Positions 1 to 13,774 of a DNA stretch of 64,000 nucleotides are shown in pieces. The DNA is taken from NCBI GenBank assembly GCA_036244855.1, contig BQKZ01000327.1, positions 90,858-154,857 of the forward strand, read 5' to 3'. The DNA is from Temnopleurus reevesii (taxonomy: Eukaryota; Echinodermata; Echinoidea; Temnopleuroida; Temnopleuridae). The notes under the pieces are model-generated. The model was not told the origin of the DNA. It was given only the letters and a program-made list of their open reading frames with translations, and did no database searches. A program made the translations under genes and the position numbers. The first letter of the stretch is position 1; each line of letters starts with the position of its first letter.

Positions 1-94
1 TGTAGAAGTAGTAGATGTAGAAGTAGTAGATGTAGAAGTAGTAGATGTGGAAGTAGTAGATGTAGAAGTAGTAGATGTAGAAGAAGTAGATGTG
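1..94. repeat. 15-bp minisatellite at left edge
   Basis: About six tandem copies of the 15-mer TGTAGAAGTAGTAGA with single-base variants (TGG for TAG, AGAAGTAGA), running off the left edge. The minus strand would read as a Ser/Thr repeat, but there is no other evidence of coding. Confidence 0.9.
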
Positions 95-1360
95 ATGTTG
101 TTGGTGTAGATGGTACAGATGTACATATGCCACAACGTTTCCTTGCAAGATGTGCATACGAATGAAAAAAGAGACCGGGATTCTCAAATACGTGTTGCTG
201 GAGACTGGTTCATTTGCTCACCAAGTGAAGAATATTGATATTGAAACACACTTCACTGGTTTAACAGCTGGCCTCGTGAGGTACGTGACACATTACAGGG
301 GAAAGCCTCGACCAATTAATCTCTTTCTCTTCATTTTCTAAGTCGAGTGGGAATTCGTGAATCAATTCAACAGGCGGAACTTTATCCTAAATGGATATTT
401 AATCTGCAAACGTTCCCTTCTACCAGGGACTCAGATAGTGTAACTATGATCGCACATTATCCTTGAATCTGACAAATCAGTGGCTTGGATTTAGCTAAAT
501 AAATGTAACAAATTAAATTTTTTGGATTGTCAATGTCGAACCAATGTAGAAAATCAAACTAGCCACCTGCAGCATATAGATTAAAGAGACAAATTACTAA
601 AAATAAAAATCATGATAATAATCATTATTTTAAAAAAAAAATCTAAACAATGTCTAACAGAACATTGAGTAAAATGGCAACATTACCCACAATGCACGCA
701 ACCGCCCACATGGCACATGAAACAGATGTAGGTAAAGAAGGGATAGTTTCACCCATCTCACTTTCACTTTCTTTCCTTACCCTCTGGCGTGTCCGTCCTT
801 ATTATTAAGGTCACACACAAGCGAGCTCCCTTTTCTTATTTCCTCTCCACAATTTTCGGATGAATCTGCAGTTTGGCGCTGGCTTGGGGCCATAATCTAG
901 AATAAGAATGCCTGAGTGGCATTTGCAATTATTGTAACAGCAGTAGATGCAAGGGCGATTACTCAATAAGAAGAAGAGTTGAAGTCGGTTTGAGGGATGG
1001 AGTGTCAGGACCACGTGGTGAAAATCTAATTGTAGATTTGTGTCAAAGCGGCGTGGATTTGGTTTCAGGTTTAATAATATCACGGGGCGTTTCCAACAGT
1101 TTTCTCTTTTTTAGGTCAACATGGTTGATGGAAACAAACAAAACTCCAAGTGAGAGTCTAAAGCGTCCAAGAAGGCATGAAATTGATGGATAGCACGTTT
1201 CCGTTTTCTTGTCCCCTTTTAATTGTAATCATTGGAGCGTTGGCGACAGTGAACTTGTTTAATCTTGAGACAGCGGGTTTCTTCTTTATTACATCAAAAT
1301 ACAACAAGTTATGCGACAAAATAGATCTCATAAACATTGCATTCTGCTAAGTATTTGACC
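95..1360. other. unannotated AT-rich stretch
   Basis: Only short chance ORFs (around 150-341, 811-1083 and 990-1193) with no recognisable domain or splice structure. Confidence 0.5.
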
Positions 1361-1364
1361 TTGT

Positions 1365-1497
1365 ATGCAAAGAGCGCCGAATGGTGGCCATGCTATAGCC
1401 GGGTAATAATGCACAGAGCGCTTAGAGAAATACTTTGATACTTTAATAAGCGCTATATAAATGTAGTGTATTATTATTATTATTATTAAATCAAGAA
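1365..1497 (+). repeat. retroposon-like 3' tail ending in (ATT)n
   Basis: The segment contains AGAGCGCTTAGAGAAATAC and AAGCGCTATATAAATGTAG, followed at once by an ATT triplet run. The GCGCTATATAAAT box next to an ATT/TTA tail is a recurrent end of SINE/LINE-type retroposons in marine animals (established in general; the family is not identified here). No reverse transcriptase frame is attached. Confidence 0.6.
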
Positions 1498-4400
1498 CGC
1501 GTGGTTTGGCGATGTGTATAATATTGATTCAGAAGACAATATCAATGAAAGGTAGATGGGTGGATTTGAACACTCGGTTGGAGAGGGACATTTGTTATAT
1601 TTGATTTCACTTTTTCTTTTTTAACCTAAGGGTTGAAACATTTTTGCCATAGTAGAGAACAACTCCCTTCTCTCCTAAAGAATTCTGCTTTCAGTTTTGT
1701 CCTTACGAAGGCATCCACTAAAGGCGCCAATCGATCTTAGACATCCTCATAATCGCAATTTCACTGACAAGATTTTCAGTATAATCGTTTATCCATTTTC
1801 ATTTATCTATAATGTGAAACGTGCAACATATTAGAATAGTTAATATTTATTGCTAACATCAATCACGACTATGTTTTCATAGACTGTGACTTAATGTGTA
1901 TCTTGTACAGGAAACATTAAATTGGAATATTATTCATACACTTCCGTCATGTCCGTTTTACGCTCGTGGCATAAATCAGACTGACCTGGGAAGCATAATG
2001 GTGGTTCATTAATACTAATTACCGTATTGTATACTTTGGAAATTAATTCAAGTAATGGAAAACCTTTATAGATACTGTCATGTTAGCCTTGATTCCAGTC
2101 TTTCTACTTGATGTAACATTCCATTCGACCTTCGCATAATCTATCCTTAACCTTCCTAATGAAGCACTCGTCTCGTATCTCTCTCTCTTAATCATCCGCG
2201 ATATTAGATAATGGTAATATGACGTTTACCTGTCAACTGCGTTTTATCCATCATTAGGCTCTGCGGTGCCCCACCATGCTTGGTTAGGTTTTATACGTGC
2301 TACAATCCCGACTTCACAATTTAGGATTAAAAGGACAAATTTTTCTACAGCTATTTAGTTGATATCCCGAGTTTTGTCAAAATAGGTTGAAGATACCGAC
2401 ACGTAAATTGATAACAAAGATTTCGAATTATTTGAGGAAAGTCGTACTTTGGTGTTTAAACGTTTAAATATTATGAGATAAGAAAATGATTGGTTTCCAT
2501 GACACCATTATTAAAAAATCTTCTTCTGTCTATCCTCGGCATGTGACCCACTATTCCCTTACCTAATACAAGGTTGCTACCCTATTACATTTTATTTTAC
2601 ATAGTACAGCCATCGAAGGTCTTGTTATGAATGATATTTAAAGTAATTTTCAAACATTCAACAATATTTGTCAAATGGAAAGTAAATATTACGACTCCAG
2701 TATGATATTTGCTGATGTCATATAACGTTCATATTTATATGTTTTACCTGGCCTATTAATCTGTTCACTCAAAATAAGATATAAGTAAGACTAAGAAATC
2801 GTAAAAAGTATACAAACACATAAATCGAAGTTTCTATGTGTTATCCATTCGTAAAATTACGTAACTTCAAAGAAAATTCTCTCAATTTATTGAAGAGTAG
2901 ATAGACAAAATGGAATGCCACAAGGTTAACATTAGGAGTGATGTGTACGTGGCATGTCGATACTCCCAGCAGGAGTAAATTAACATTTTTAAACAAATCG
3001 TTTACATCAAATAATTAAAAGCATGTCAAAACATTAGCATGCTTACACTATGGTTATAATAGAGAGTGTGGGCAAGAAAGCATTCTCTTGTAACTCGGGT
3101 TTATTGAAAAACACTCAGCCTTAATCATTCGACGTGAAACATGATTTGTTATTCTGGCAGAAGAGATCAAAGCACTAGTGGTACAGGGGATGGGATGAGA
3201 TAAAAACCTAAGCACGTGCTAGCATTTAGATAATTTAATCTTAAGAATGCAGAGAGATAGAGGGTTTCTATGCACGTACTATCACTCATGAGCAGAGCAC
3301 GCTATGGGGATGACATATCCAATCATAACATGACTGGTTTGTTCTAAGCCAAACCTTTCATCATCAACTCTTCATCTTGTTTTCTTTCTTCCATCATACA
3401 CCAAGCATGATCTGATGATGAGCTAAGATGCTACGAAACGAAGGTGGACGTCATCATCCTCTTTCTCTCCTCATCGTGTCTTTATATTGGAGCGGATTAT
3501 CCCCCGAGGGTGGGTTCGACGTGCACCAAAAGCATATTATGCGTCAGACTTAAAATCTTAAAACCCTTGATTGCATGCGCTGGGATGCCGAGTTGCAGAG
3601 AAGACTCAAAATCATCATCACTCGGGGGGCTTTGTTGTCTCCAAAGTGACCAACAAAAAAAATCTATATGGAAACCATTAAGTGATTTGCCCTTCATTAC
3701 CGCTGTCTCCCACATAAGCCGTGTTGTCTATGCTTCGTTGGGCTTTGCTAGCGTTTTTTTTAACGAGCGGAAAGAATAATTCATGCACCTATTTGCCGCT
3801 ACTTGATGAAGTTGTAGTATACCGTGATTCCCCTCTGACAAGTGATGTTATTCGCTAACAATGTTTGTATTTGGTATACATTACATTGCACGGGGTTGAT
3901 CCATGACAATTCAAAACGTAGTATGTAGATTTAAAGATTCAGTCTTCCTCTTCTTCTTCTTCTTCTTTTTCTTCTTCTTCTCATTTTTTTTTCTTTCCTT
4001 CATCTCGCTCTCCTTTTTCTTCCCCTTTTCCTCTTCATCTTCACCGTTTGACTGAACCAGAAAAGTCAGAAAGGGCAAGAAGAAATACGATTTCACAGCA
4101 CGTTCCAAGGGCGAGGCGTCACTGAATCAACACATTCATTTCACACAGACAGATTTATCGGACTGGTATGCAATATAAACAAAGAATACATAATATTCAT
4201 GAATGAATGAATACACGGGCCAATACACATCCATGGATAATAAAATACATGGACGACACATTATGCATGCAGATCAATATGGCGCTTCCCGCGCAATATT
4301 TTTCCTCCACATTGAACAGGCCAGATTATGCTCCCACAGTTATTCTTGCCATATTTGTCTCCAACTAAAATTAGCATAATAATTCAAAGCTCGGGGGCAT

Positions 4401-7400
4401 CATCTTCTTCATCTCATCTCTTTCATATCTTCCATCCCTCTCTCTTCTTTCTCTCTGATTTTGCTCCGACGACGTCCACTGCATTTCTTTCGTATTTTTG
4501 TACCCTGACCTTCTTAATGCCTTTCTATTTTTGCTTGAACGACACCATGAATATATTACTCCATATCTCTTATTTTCTTCAGCAGCAGTCTCACCAAGCG
4601 GTACATCTACATTGCATAATAGCACATTGTGTTCGAGAGTGCCGAACATGCATTCTACACATTGGATCATGTATTTTTAAATATAAAATTGGGTTGATGG
4701 AAACTTATAGTTCACAATTTGACACGTCGAAAAACAAATCACATCTATTGTAAGGCTGCGTTTAGTCATGCTGATGAACGATTCAATCGAACGTTACAAG
4801 ATCAAATGCTTTGACACATAACAAACGGGTTAGAGATATGCTCGGTGTATCGTTTGCACAAAGTGGATTGTACTTTTCATCTTCCGCTCAAGACGTTTAA
4901 GTGAATTTAAGGGCATTCATGGCCTTAAAGCCCCTTCCATCCATCAGTGTCTAGGGTTGGGAGCATACCCATCGATACATCGCGCTCACATTCCCGCTGT
5001 TTCAGCCCATATGCACCCCAGTCGTTCAATGAACTTTTTCATTCTTTTTTTGGTGAGAGGTAACCATAAAAGGAAGAGGGAGGCAGCCAAGATATTACCT
5101 CCTGCGTAAAGTAACAAGCCTTGGTATTGATTCATCAATAGCTCCAACAGACGCCTGCTGAACGTAAACACCATTAACTAAAAAGCATTTAAACCCCAAT
5201 GTCCAATAGAGCATTGTTGGACCTATCGGGTCATGCTCTTAACCCAGTATGAGACCAAAAGATGACGAGCGCGCCACTATAGCCGATCAACCTGGTGATA
5301 CATAGGCCGTATGGCATTCTCTTAATCAATTCAATTAGTGTATTCGGTGTAATCCATATTGTAAAGTTTAAAAGGTTGGTCAGTCAAATGACTTAACACA
5401 CACATGGACCTTAGTGGTCTAGCCATAGAGGGTAATACGGTCTAGCTTATGACGAGGCAATGGTACTATAGCATCATGGGGAGGATGGGGAATCATCAGG
5501 AAAATAACACAAAAACAATTAGATGGTTGGAGAAGAATATTACTATTTGATCACATCCATGCTTCATTTTTACTTAAATCAACAGTTTAATAGTTGCCGA
5601 AAATGCATGGGGTTGAAAAATCATCTTTCCACCACTTGTCAAATCTGCCCCCCCCCCCCATTAAAGCCCCGGTCCCGCTGATGTAAAATGCATTACATTG
5701 TTATTCCTGTCTGTACCAGTTATACCAATGGTCAAATACCGATCGGATCAATTAGCCATCTCACAGAGAAAGGTAATAGGGTTGGTCAGAACAATCCCGA
5801 TGATGACGGGAGCATGGTGATAGACAAAGAGCAATCAGATTAGTAATTATTTCATATCGACATTCCGAAACCGGGGAATGGATAACATGTCTAACTTTGA
5901 TTACGTCAGCAGTAAAAAAAAAATGCAACGTGGAACATTGATTCATTTTCATTACAGTCCTCATTTAAGTTTCTTGCAAATCCATAAAGCAATTACGAAT
6001 ACATATCTTCACAAGAGACCGAATGCGTCATGCTGGTTAAACCAGATTTATATGAATACATAATTTCCTGTTGTAAATTCCTAACACGCCACGTATCACA
6101 GCTATTACAATGCCAGAAAAAAATACAAAACCCGATGAAAATTAAAGAGATTTCCTCAGGCATGTTAAGCTTATAACTGGTCTATCATTTAGAAAAAGAG
6201 ATGGATTAAATAAGAAAAATCAGTATTTCACATTCGTTAATGAACTCGTGGCCTTCTGAAAGTAAGAAACAATGAAAACATGTGACATATTTTACATATC
6301 TATGCAGTTTTTTATGGTAATAATAAATTGCACTATTACAAATACAGTAAACAGTATGTATCATGCAATTTTTGTTATAGAATGTGATGAAAAGAAAGAT
6401 TACAGTGCAATATCTTTCCCTCCAGAAACAACCTTTTTAGTTCTATTCAAGTGTGGCAAAAATGAAATGAGAGAATCACAAATTATTCATTTTTAATCTA
6501 ACCCAAATTCGAGCTTCTCTTTCTGTGTTTCCATCCAGAAGATCAATTCCAGATAATCCGTGTGACAAAAACTAGAAGGGATGTTATCATGAAACTTGAG
6601 TGAATGAGTTCTCTACCCTCCATATTCTCTCATGAATAATAATGAAAGTCTCGAGCAGATATGTGGTTTATATGCCTGACAGAGGACACCCTTCCTCTTC
6701 TCGATATTAGGTTATAATTTTGTTCTATTCAATTCAAAACCACCTCTCTTTTTAAGATTTATTCTGGCGAATTTCGAAAGTCGATTGATCTAACAAAGAT
6801 GATGCTGATGGTGGTGGTGGTGTTAGTGAATTGCGATGATGAGTGCATGCATAAATTTATCAATGGCCTTAGACTAGCCACAGTGTCCGCTCCATTTGGC
6901 CTTGGAAATTTACAGCACTTTTTCTCTTTTATCCGATTTGTGCTGTAACATAAAATGTGTCCTGTAGAAAATTGACCTTATCGATCGATTCGATTTTGCG
7001 CTTAGGATTAAACATGTAGAAGTAATATATGTACATATTAACATCCCTGGGTAATTTCCTAAAGTTGTGGTTTCTACCATAAGGACCAACCACACAACCC
7101 TCTCCTCCTTTTGGTTTTAAATTTCCGTTCGAGAATTCACCCGACATAGATTCAATGGCATCGGGCCAAGCAAGTTTGGGTTTTTGTGCATGCATGTCTC
7201 AAAGTCTGGAGTGTTTTGTGAAAGAGCCCGTGTAAAGACTCAGGAGGCTATGTCAGGGGTAGGAGCTGAGCCGGAGAAGAGAAGTGGTCTCCTCAACGTT
7301 CGGCTAAACAACCCCTCTGGGAGAGGTTAGTAGAGTCCCCAATGGCTTCTTCGTTTTCTCACTCACTCATGCGCTCAATCTAGATACGGTATTCAAGCAG

Positions 7401-8774
7401 ACACGCTTGCTAATTCGCAAGAACATTTGGGAGAGAAGTATATGATGAACAAATAAAAAATAAAATATGAATTATTCAATGGGTACAAAATGCTGACAAA
7501 TACACTAGAGAGATTATTAATCTGTACTCTGTTCAAAGGTTTCGCTTGTAACATGATTAACGCGTACAAAAAGACGCCAAAATGGATTGTGCCGTGCTTT
7601 TTGGTATTATTGTTGTTCGACAGTGTAATAAATTTCCTTTATTACAACCTAAAAAATCACAGGCGTTTACAGTGATTTAAGAAATGGTATCATGTATAGA
7701 GAGAGACTATTCATGTGTTTAATAGCAGAGTGGTAAGCCAGAGATGGGAAACTCTATACCTCTGTTGGTCTTTAAAGCTCATTGTATTCTGGATATCTAG
7801 TATTCCCGTTGTACTTTCCGACGTCCACTCCTAAGGTTATCCCATTCTCAACCAATACTATCATTATTAGGATCATCTTTCATTCCTATTCTACCATCTA
7901 TTCTCCAATTCCCTATACATTTTTTTCTGCTCTAACTTATCTCTCATACAAGATACCACGGCTACATTATGCCTCTTTCGTCTTCAAATAGCATCTATAC
8001 CTCAAGAACAACCCATCACATGCCTCCTGGTCAACCCCACATCCTCTTCCCGTTTCCTTTCATGATCGCCTCTCCACCGATCCGTCTCTTTTCTCTTCTT
8101 TTCTGCCACTCTATGTTCTACGTAACAACTACCCATCTCCCTTTTCTCCTTCCTTACCATCATCCTGTTCGCCTTTCTACCCTCATCTCCACCTCCTACT
8201 TAAATTCTCTAGAACGATTAAAAAATCACTTATAAAACGCATTGCTTTACAATTGTGTTTGTTTTAAAAATGCTCAATTACCTGATCCATAATGCTACCT
8301 ATATTATAATTATAGTGCTCCGGAAAGCTACAATAAAATATGACCTACGTAGACAAGCTGTGCAGGAATTAAGCGTCTGAGGTACGCTTTATTCAATTTT
8401 CATAGATATCCTACTAGTGTCTGTATAACTTTTTTTGCATTCTTTGTTTTTTTCATCAATCTGAATGTAAAAACGAAAGTTAGACAGCTTGATATGATAT
8501 TTTCAATGATAAAATCTCAATATGTGGCAATATCTTTAAGCTGTAAACAGACCCCCTGCCCCCTTCTCGAACTCCATCTCATTCCGAAACTGATGCGGAG
8601 ACAGGAAACGAAAGAAAGAAGTCTTCTCAGCTGCATCTTAGACTCGGAGCTTGTGGGATATTTAGATGTTTACTTAGCTAGGCTCGAAAAGACCGTCTGC
8701 TCTCTGTACAAAACAATTTCTTTTCACCATAATCTCCTATTATTATTCTTTCTCTCTCGCCAAGTCGCTGTTTG
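1498..8774. other. non-coding, no recognised gene
   Basis: AT-rich sequence with only short unrecognised ORFs. It holds a CTT/TTC tract at about 3946-4035, a poly-C run at about 5648-5659 and CT-rich patches at about 4430-4460. Neither strand shows an exon of the receptor gene that I could recognise. Confidence 0.5.
3946..4035. repeat. CTT/TTC-rich simple repeat
   Basis: Imperfect CTTCTT runs interrupted by T-runs. The minus-strand Lys/Glu-rich ORF across it is a low-complexity artefact. Confidence 0.85.
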
Positions 8775-9290
8775 AGCATGATTTTGAAGTCCTTGCACCC
8801 TCCTGCCCCACCCTCTCTCTCCTTCTGTCTATCCATCTATCTCTATAATTATCTCTATAATTATCTCTGTCTCTCTCTCCTTCCCTCTTTTCTCTCTATC
8901 TATCTGTCTGTATCCATCTATCGATTTAGCTATAATATCTACCTATCTTTACATTTAGGTGTATGTGGTATTGTTTCTCATATTCCTCTCTATCCGTATG
9001 ACTTTGTCTGCCCTCCTTTTTTCATAACCCTTTCCATCGGATGTTTACATCTCTCCCTCACTTTGGAGAATATTCGAATGGAGTGAAAAGGAGTGACCTA
9101 ATAAAATCATTCACTTTTAGACTAATCTTCAAAGTCCCCCAGCTACTGTGTATTCCTATCTCTCTGTCTCCCTTTATCTCTCTCGTTATATATATTATGA
9201 TACCCCTCTCTCTCTTTCTCAATTTCTTTATATTTCTCTCTTTCTTACTCTCTCACTTTCTCTCTTTGGAGAATCAACAAGAAGAGATGA
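8775..9290. repeat. CT-rich region with TCTA/CTAT tetranucleotides
   Basis: Several TCTCTC and TCTATCTAT runs spread over about 500 bp with unique sequence between them. Overlapping plus-strand Ser/Leu-rich ORFs follow from the composition. Confidence 0.75.
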
Positions 9291-9831
9291 CCGAATAAAA
9301 CCACTTTCTGATTCGATGACAGGTAGTCCCCACACGTTATGTGTAGTTTCGCCTCAATTCGATTATAAGTGATCGCATTAGGCGACCTGACAAGAACTTT
9401 ACAAACGCCGGATTTCAGCCCTTATGAATAAATCCCGACTTTCAATCAGCGACCATGCCTGCTTACACAAACGACCATTTACGTCGACCATGCACTTTTA
9501 TTCATGGAGGTAATCGGAACAAGTAGCCAGCTATAAAGCTTGGTGGCTATTTACTCTGGTGTTGGTTCGAAACCTTCATCAAATATACACCTAGACACTC
9601 AAGATATTTTGAACAATACCGCTCTGCATTATAAGCATATGGAGTTTTATTCACAAATGAATGTGGTCAAGCCATGCATGAAAGATATATCAACATTTCT
9701 AAATAATAAAGGACAAAATAAAATACATGTCATTGGATAGTAGTCAGAGTAGTAATACCAGGGAAATTAAAACCGTTATAGAAAGTAGAGAGTATGAAGT
9801 TAAAATGACGAAACGCACTTCATATAGTATT

Positions 9832-9893
9832 AGAAGAAGAAGACGAAGAAGACGAAGAAGAAGAAGAAGAAGAAGAAGAAGAAGAAGAAGAAG
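9832..9893. repeat. GAA trinucleotide microsatellite
   Basis: About 20 GAA units with two early GAC variants. The minus-strand poly-Ser ORF across it is not a gene. Confidence 0.95.
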
Positions 9894-12800
9894 GGTGGAA
9901 GAGTGAATAAATTGAAGAAAAAAAACAAAGAAACGAAAAAAAAAACATCCTACATTGTTGATTCTGCAATATGGCTATAGTCACGATACTATGTTCAGAT
10001 CTACAGTAGATCGTATGCAGTCGCCGCACCGTTCAACATCAATGCGATGTACAGCGTACATTGAACACGTAGTTAAGGGTGGCAATCACTCAGAGGTAGG
10101 TGGACTCGCTGTGTGAATCGTATGTAGTCCGCAAGCAACCACAACATTTCCGGATATCCTAGTTTCCATATAAACCTGTTGCCTATATAATTAAAGACTG
10201 TCACTGGAATCTAATTACATTGTAATTGGTTAGAGTGACCTGATGAAAAATTAATGGGATTTTTCGTGGTCTGGAGTAATATTTTGAAGGATCTCTTATC
10301 GCTGCTCTATTTTAGATATCTGCATGTTGCGGAGATAACAGATCGTTATCTACATTCTTTTCTCGTTCCCGCATACATTTCCTTCTGGCTTGTACCGCTT
10401 GTCTGTCTTTTGTCTATTTATTTCTTTTCACACTATAGGTCGTAGCTAGCCGGAGATGGAAACAGATGTCCCGACATTTGGTGCTATTCATAAAACCGTT
10501 TCACGCCATGACAGTGATGGGTTGCATGCTTTAGATGCATGGCGGTATGTTTATTTACTGATTTATGATCATATGTGAGCTTCATGAAAGCTCGTCTTAT
10601 CAAGAGCCGTGAATCCTTCACATGATCTACATGTGCTGCTACTATTCATTAACAGTAACACATTATGAGATCGCGACCTATATTTATCTTAATATCTACG
10701 GGCAATTTATCTTGATATCTGCCAGCATAGTGATCCCACGATGATTATTCACCATTAATGGAGAATGCAATGTTTAGTTTAATTTGTCATCGTTTATGCC
10801 ACAGCGCGACGGTACATTAACGTGCATTTATGTATGTGTCTGTGTTGCCATAAAAGGTGATGTAGCTAAAGCACAGTTGCAAAATTAATATCAGCGATAG
10901 GATAAGGTTTATGCGTCACCGGTTATGTAATCTTTTCTATTATAGATGACTTTTATATACATTCACTTATTTCCATTGTTAAAAAAAATCGCATATCAAA
11001 TCCCATCCCTCTAATAAGTCTGGTTTATGACCTATGTGAGGAATTTTGCCTTACTATCAATGTGGATTACCATTGTGTAGAGGATTGACCATTTTGATTC
11101 CCATATTCAATCTCGTCGTTTGAGTAATCCTCATGTAATCCCTACATATAATGCCCTACTCATTATCACAGAGATTGTGTAACTAAAGATGACACATCCA
11201 TCTAATCGGACGTAGTACGTTATCTCCCTCCCTCACTCTCTTTCTACCATCTCCGGTTATTTTAATTCCACATGAGCTTCCTGAATGATTTACCATCTGC
11301 ACTTAATTCGAGTACATTCTTACCGTCTCTTTCCCCTCAACAACCAGTAAATCAGAGGGATACCAGCCGGGTAAATTAAGATGATGCCAACTTGTGTTTC
11401 AGCACGATTTGTGCAGAATGGGATAGCATTGCAATATGGTCAACGTTTCATGGGACAGTCATTTTCATTATCGCTACTTAATTCAATCTATAGCCGATTC
11501 ATAAACATCTAATTGTGTTAAGTGATGGAATAACTAGATCACATAACGTGTTGACAACGCGCGTGGATGGTTAGCAATAATCATGATAGGTGTATAGACA
11601 CCATGCGAGAACAAAAAAATGACTTAAAAACATATTGGAATTTAAATTATCCACTTTCTTTGCATTAAAGGAATCACGTGTGGCGGCGACGTAGATGTTT
11701 AATTTTTTTTTATAAGAACTTCAATTCTAACTTAAGCTCTAACATTTAGATCGGTAAAAATACAGGAATCATCAATGTTTATGTTCCAGAGAAAAATCTG
11801 TTTCTAAAGAGGGATGGTGATGAATTCTGAAAGCTTTTGCGTTTCCCCTTGCAAAAAAAGAAAGAAATGTGCCATGACCAGGTACCCGATTCCTGGTGCG
11901 ATGGCATAAGAGTAGACCTCTCACCCTACGAACTCACCAGCTTGCTCGGCATGCCTCCAGGCTAACACGTGTCCGATGTGAGCAGTATATGGTAACAGAA
12001 AGGGGTGTCTTGCTAAGAGAAAAAAGTGTCCCCTAGCTCTTTCTTATTTGATTCCAGCACAGCATCAATTATACATCTTGCTGAGAGAGAGGTGCATGGA
12101 TGGAAACAAGTGCACCCGAGTGACTTGATAAGCGTGCTAAAAAGACAGTGTCAAAAGAACGTGTCATCTCCACAACAAGATCTCGGAGGTGAAATGCCGG
12201 GCAGACCCTGGTTCCTACACGCATTTTTTAGGTAGTAATATCTCCAGTCAAACTTAGGAAACAGACAGTTTATATATAAGATCGTTTAAAAAAACAATCG
12301 ACGACGTAGTAGGCCATTTCAAGCCATTTAAAAACAACATTTCAAAATCAGATATTCATGATTTCATATAAGCCCTTGGGAAATTTGTTTGAACAATTTG
12401 TTATATTTCGTGCAATTATTGGAATGCCTTATGAAAATCCCCTGTTATGCTGAAACGATATCATAAAAATATTTTCCTTTCTTCGATCTCCGAAACTGTC
12501 TTTCAAGTCAAATTATTTCTGTAATACTTAAACCAACGTTCATTCAGACTTCTAATTCATTGTTATCTCAAACGCTTAGGAGATTATGCATTAAAACCTA
12601 CTTTAGCCTATTCGTTTCGTCTATTCGACTCACAGGCGACAAAGGATCACTTCTCTAAGACATAGATCTTTCAGTGAAAAATTGTGGTAATATCACTCAA
12701 AGACGGGAGCATACCGTAAACTGAACTGGTAATGTAAACAGTGACGTCTTTCCTATTTAATTCATCTCTCCCTCTCTCCCTCAATCTCTCTTTTTTCCTC

Positions 12801-13721
12801 CATCTTTCATCACCATCTCTCTTTCACAGCTCGACTCCTGCGATCTATGTGTACTAATATCATAAATGATATGTCATCCAATATAGCTAGCTTCAGCTTA
12901 TAAGTGACAGTGAGGGAAATAGTGAGAACAAAAAACGAGATCTGTGAGGACTACATACACGGTGCACTGATGTCTATGTGGAACGACTCTTTCATGTTCT
13001 ACCGATATAAGCAACAGATTTGCCACAGGAAACTATGCGATATCAAGTAAGGTAGGCTTACTTCCTAAAGCTAGCCAGAGCCAGCTTAAATTGCATGGCG
13101 TTATGTTAACTCAGCAAACATTATATGAGATAGTCCCGCAGATTGTATGCATTTATTCTACTTCATCATATCCGTTTTTCCTTCCGTTCCTCGTTTCTCT
13201 TTCTGCCATGCCTCTGAACATTAGATCAGAATTCTATTTATCTCCATCTACTTATATTTCTGTTTATTAGTGAAAATACGATACGTTTAATATTGATTAC
13301 AGACGAGAAATGTGATTCCCTTTCACCATGCTACTTGTCGATGTACTATTCTGAGATACCAAGGTAAAAAAATGCCTAACCTACATAAAATACCTGGTCA
13401 ATTCCTTTATGACGTCTGTTGTGACGCACTTTCAATAAAAAAAAAACAAACTACGAAACTAAAACATGACAGATTTTACTATTTGTGAGCAAAAGCAACG
13501 AGTCTACTTATGTTATTAATGACAATAAGTGTATTGGATTTAAAAAGGTTCATCATGCATAATTTAAGAGAGTTTATTAGTTGTCTCACTGATATGCTGT
13601 TATATATAGGATCTATATTAATTTTGCACATCGTAATAGAACTGATCAACTCTCTTAAATTTATGAAGTGTAGGAGTAATAATTCATATCATTAATACAG
13701 ATTTTCTAAAAATGTAATATG

Positions 13722-13726
13722 AGATG

Positions 13727-13757
<31 letters not shown>

Positions 13758-13774
13758 GGGGGGGGGAGGTGGGG
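13722..13774. repeat. (GA)n tract followed by poly-G
   Basis: GAGA run from about 13724 to 13752, then a run of G with little interruption. Confidence 0.95.

Noticed and set aside
1..94. Ser/Thr-rich mucin-like coding repeat on the minus strand
   Set aside because: The 15-bp unit keeps triplet register, but there is no start, signal peptide or splice evidence, and the array runs off the window edge.
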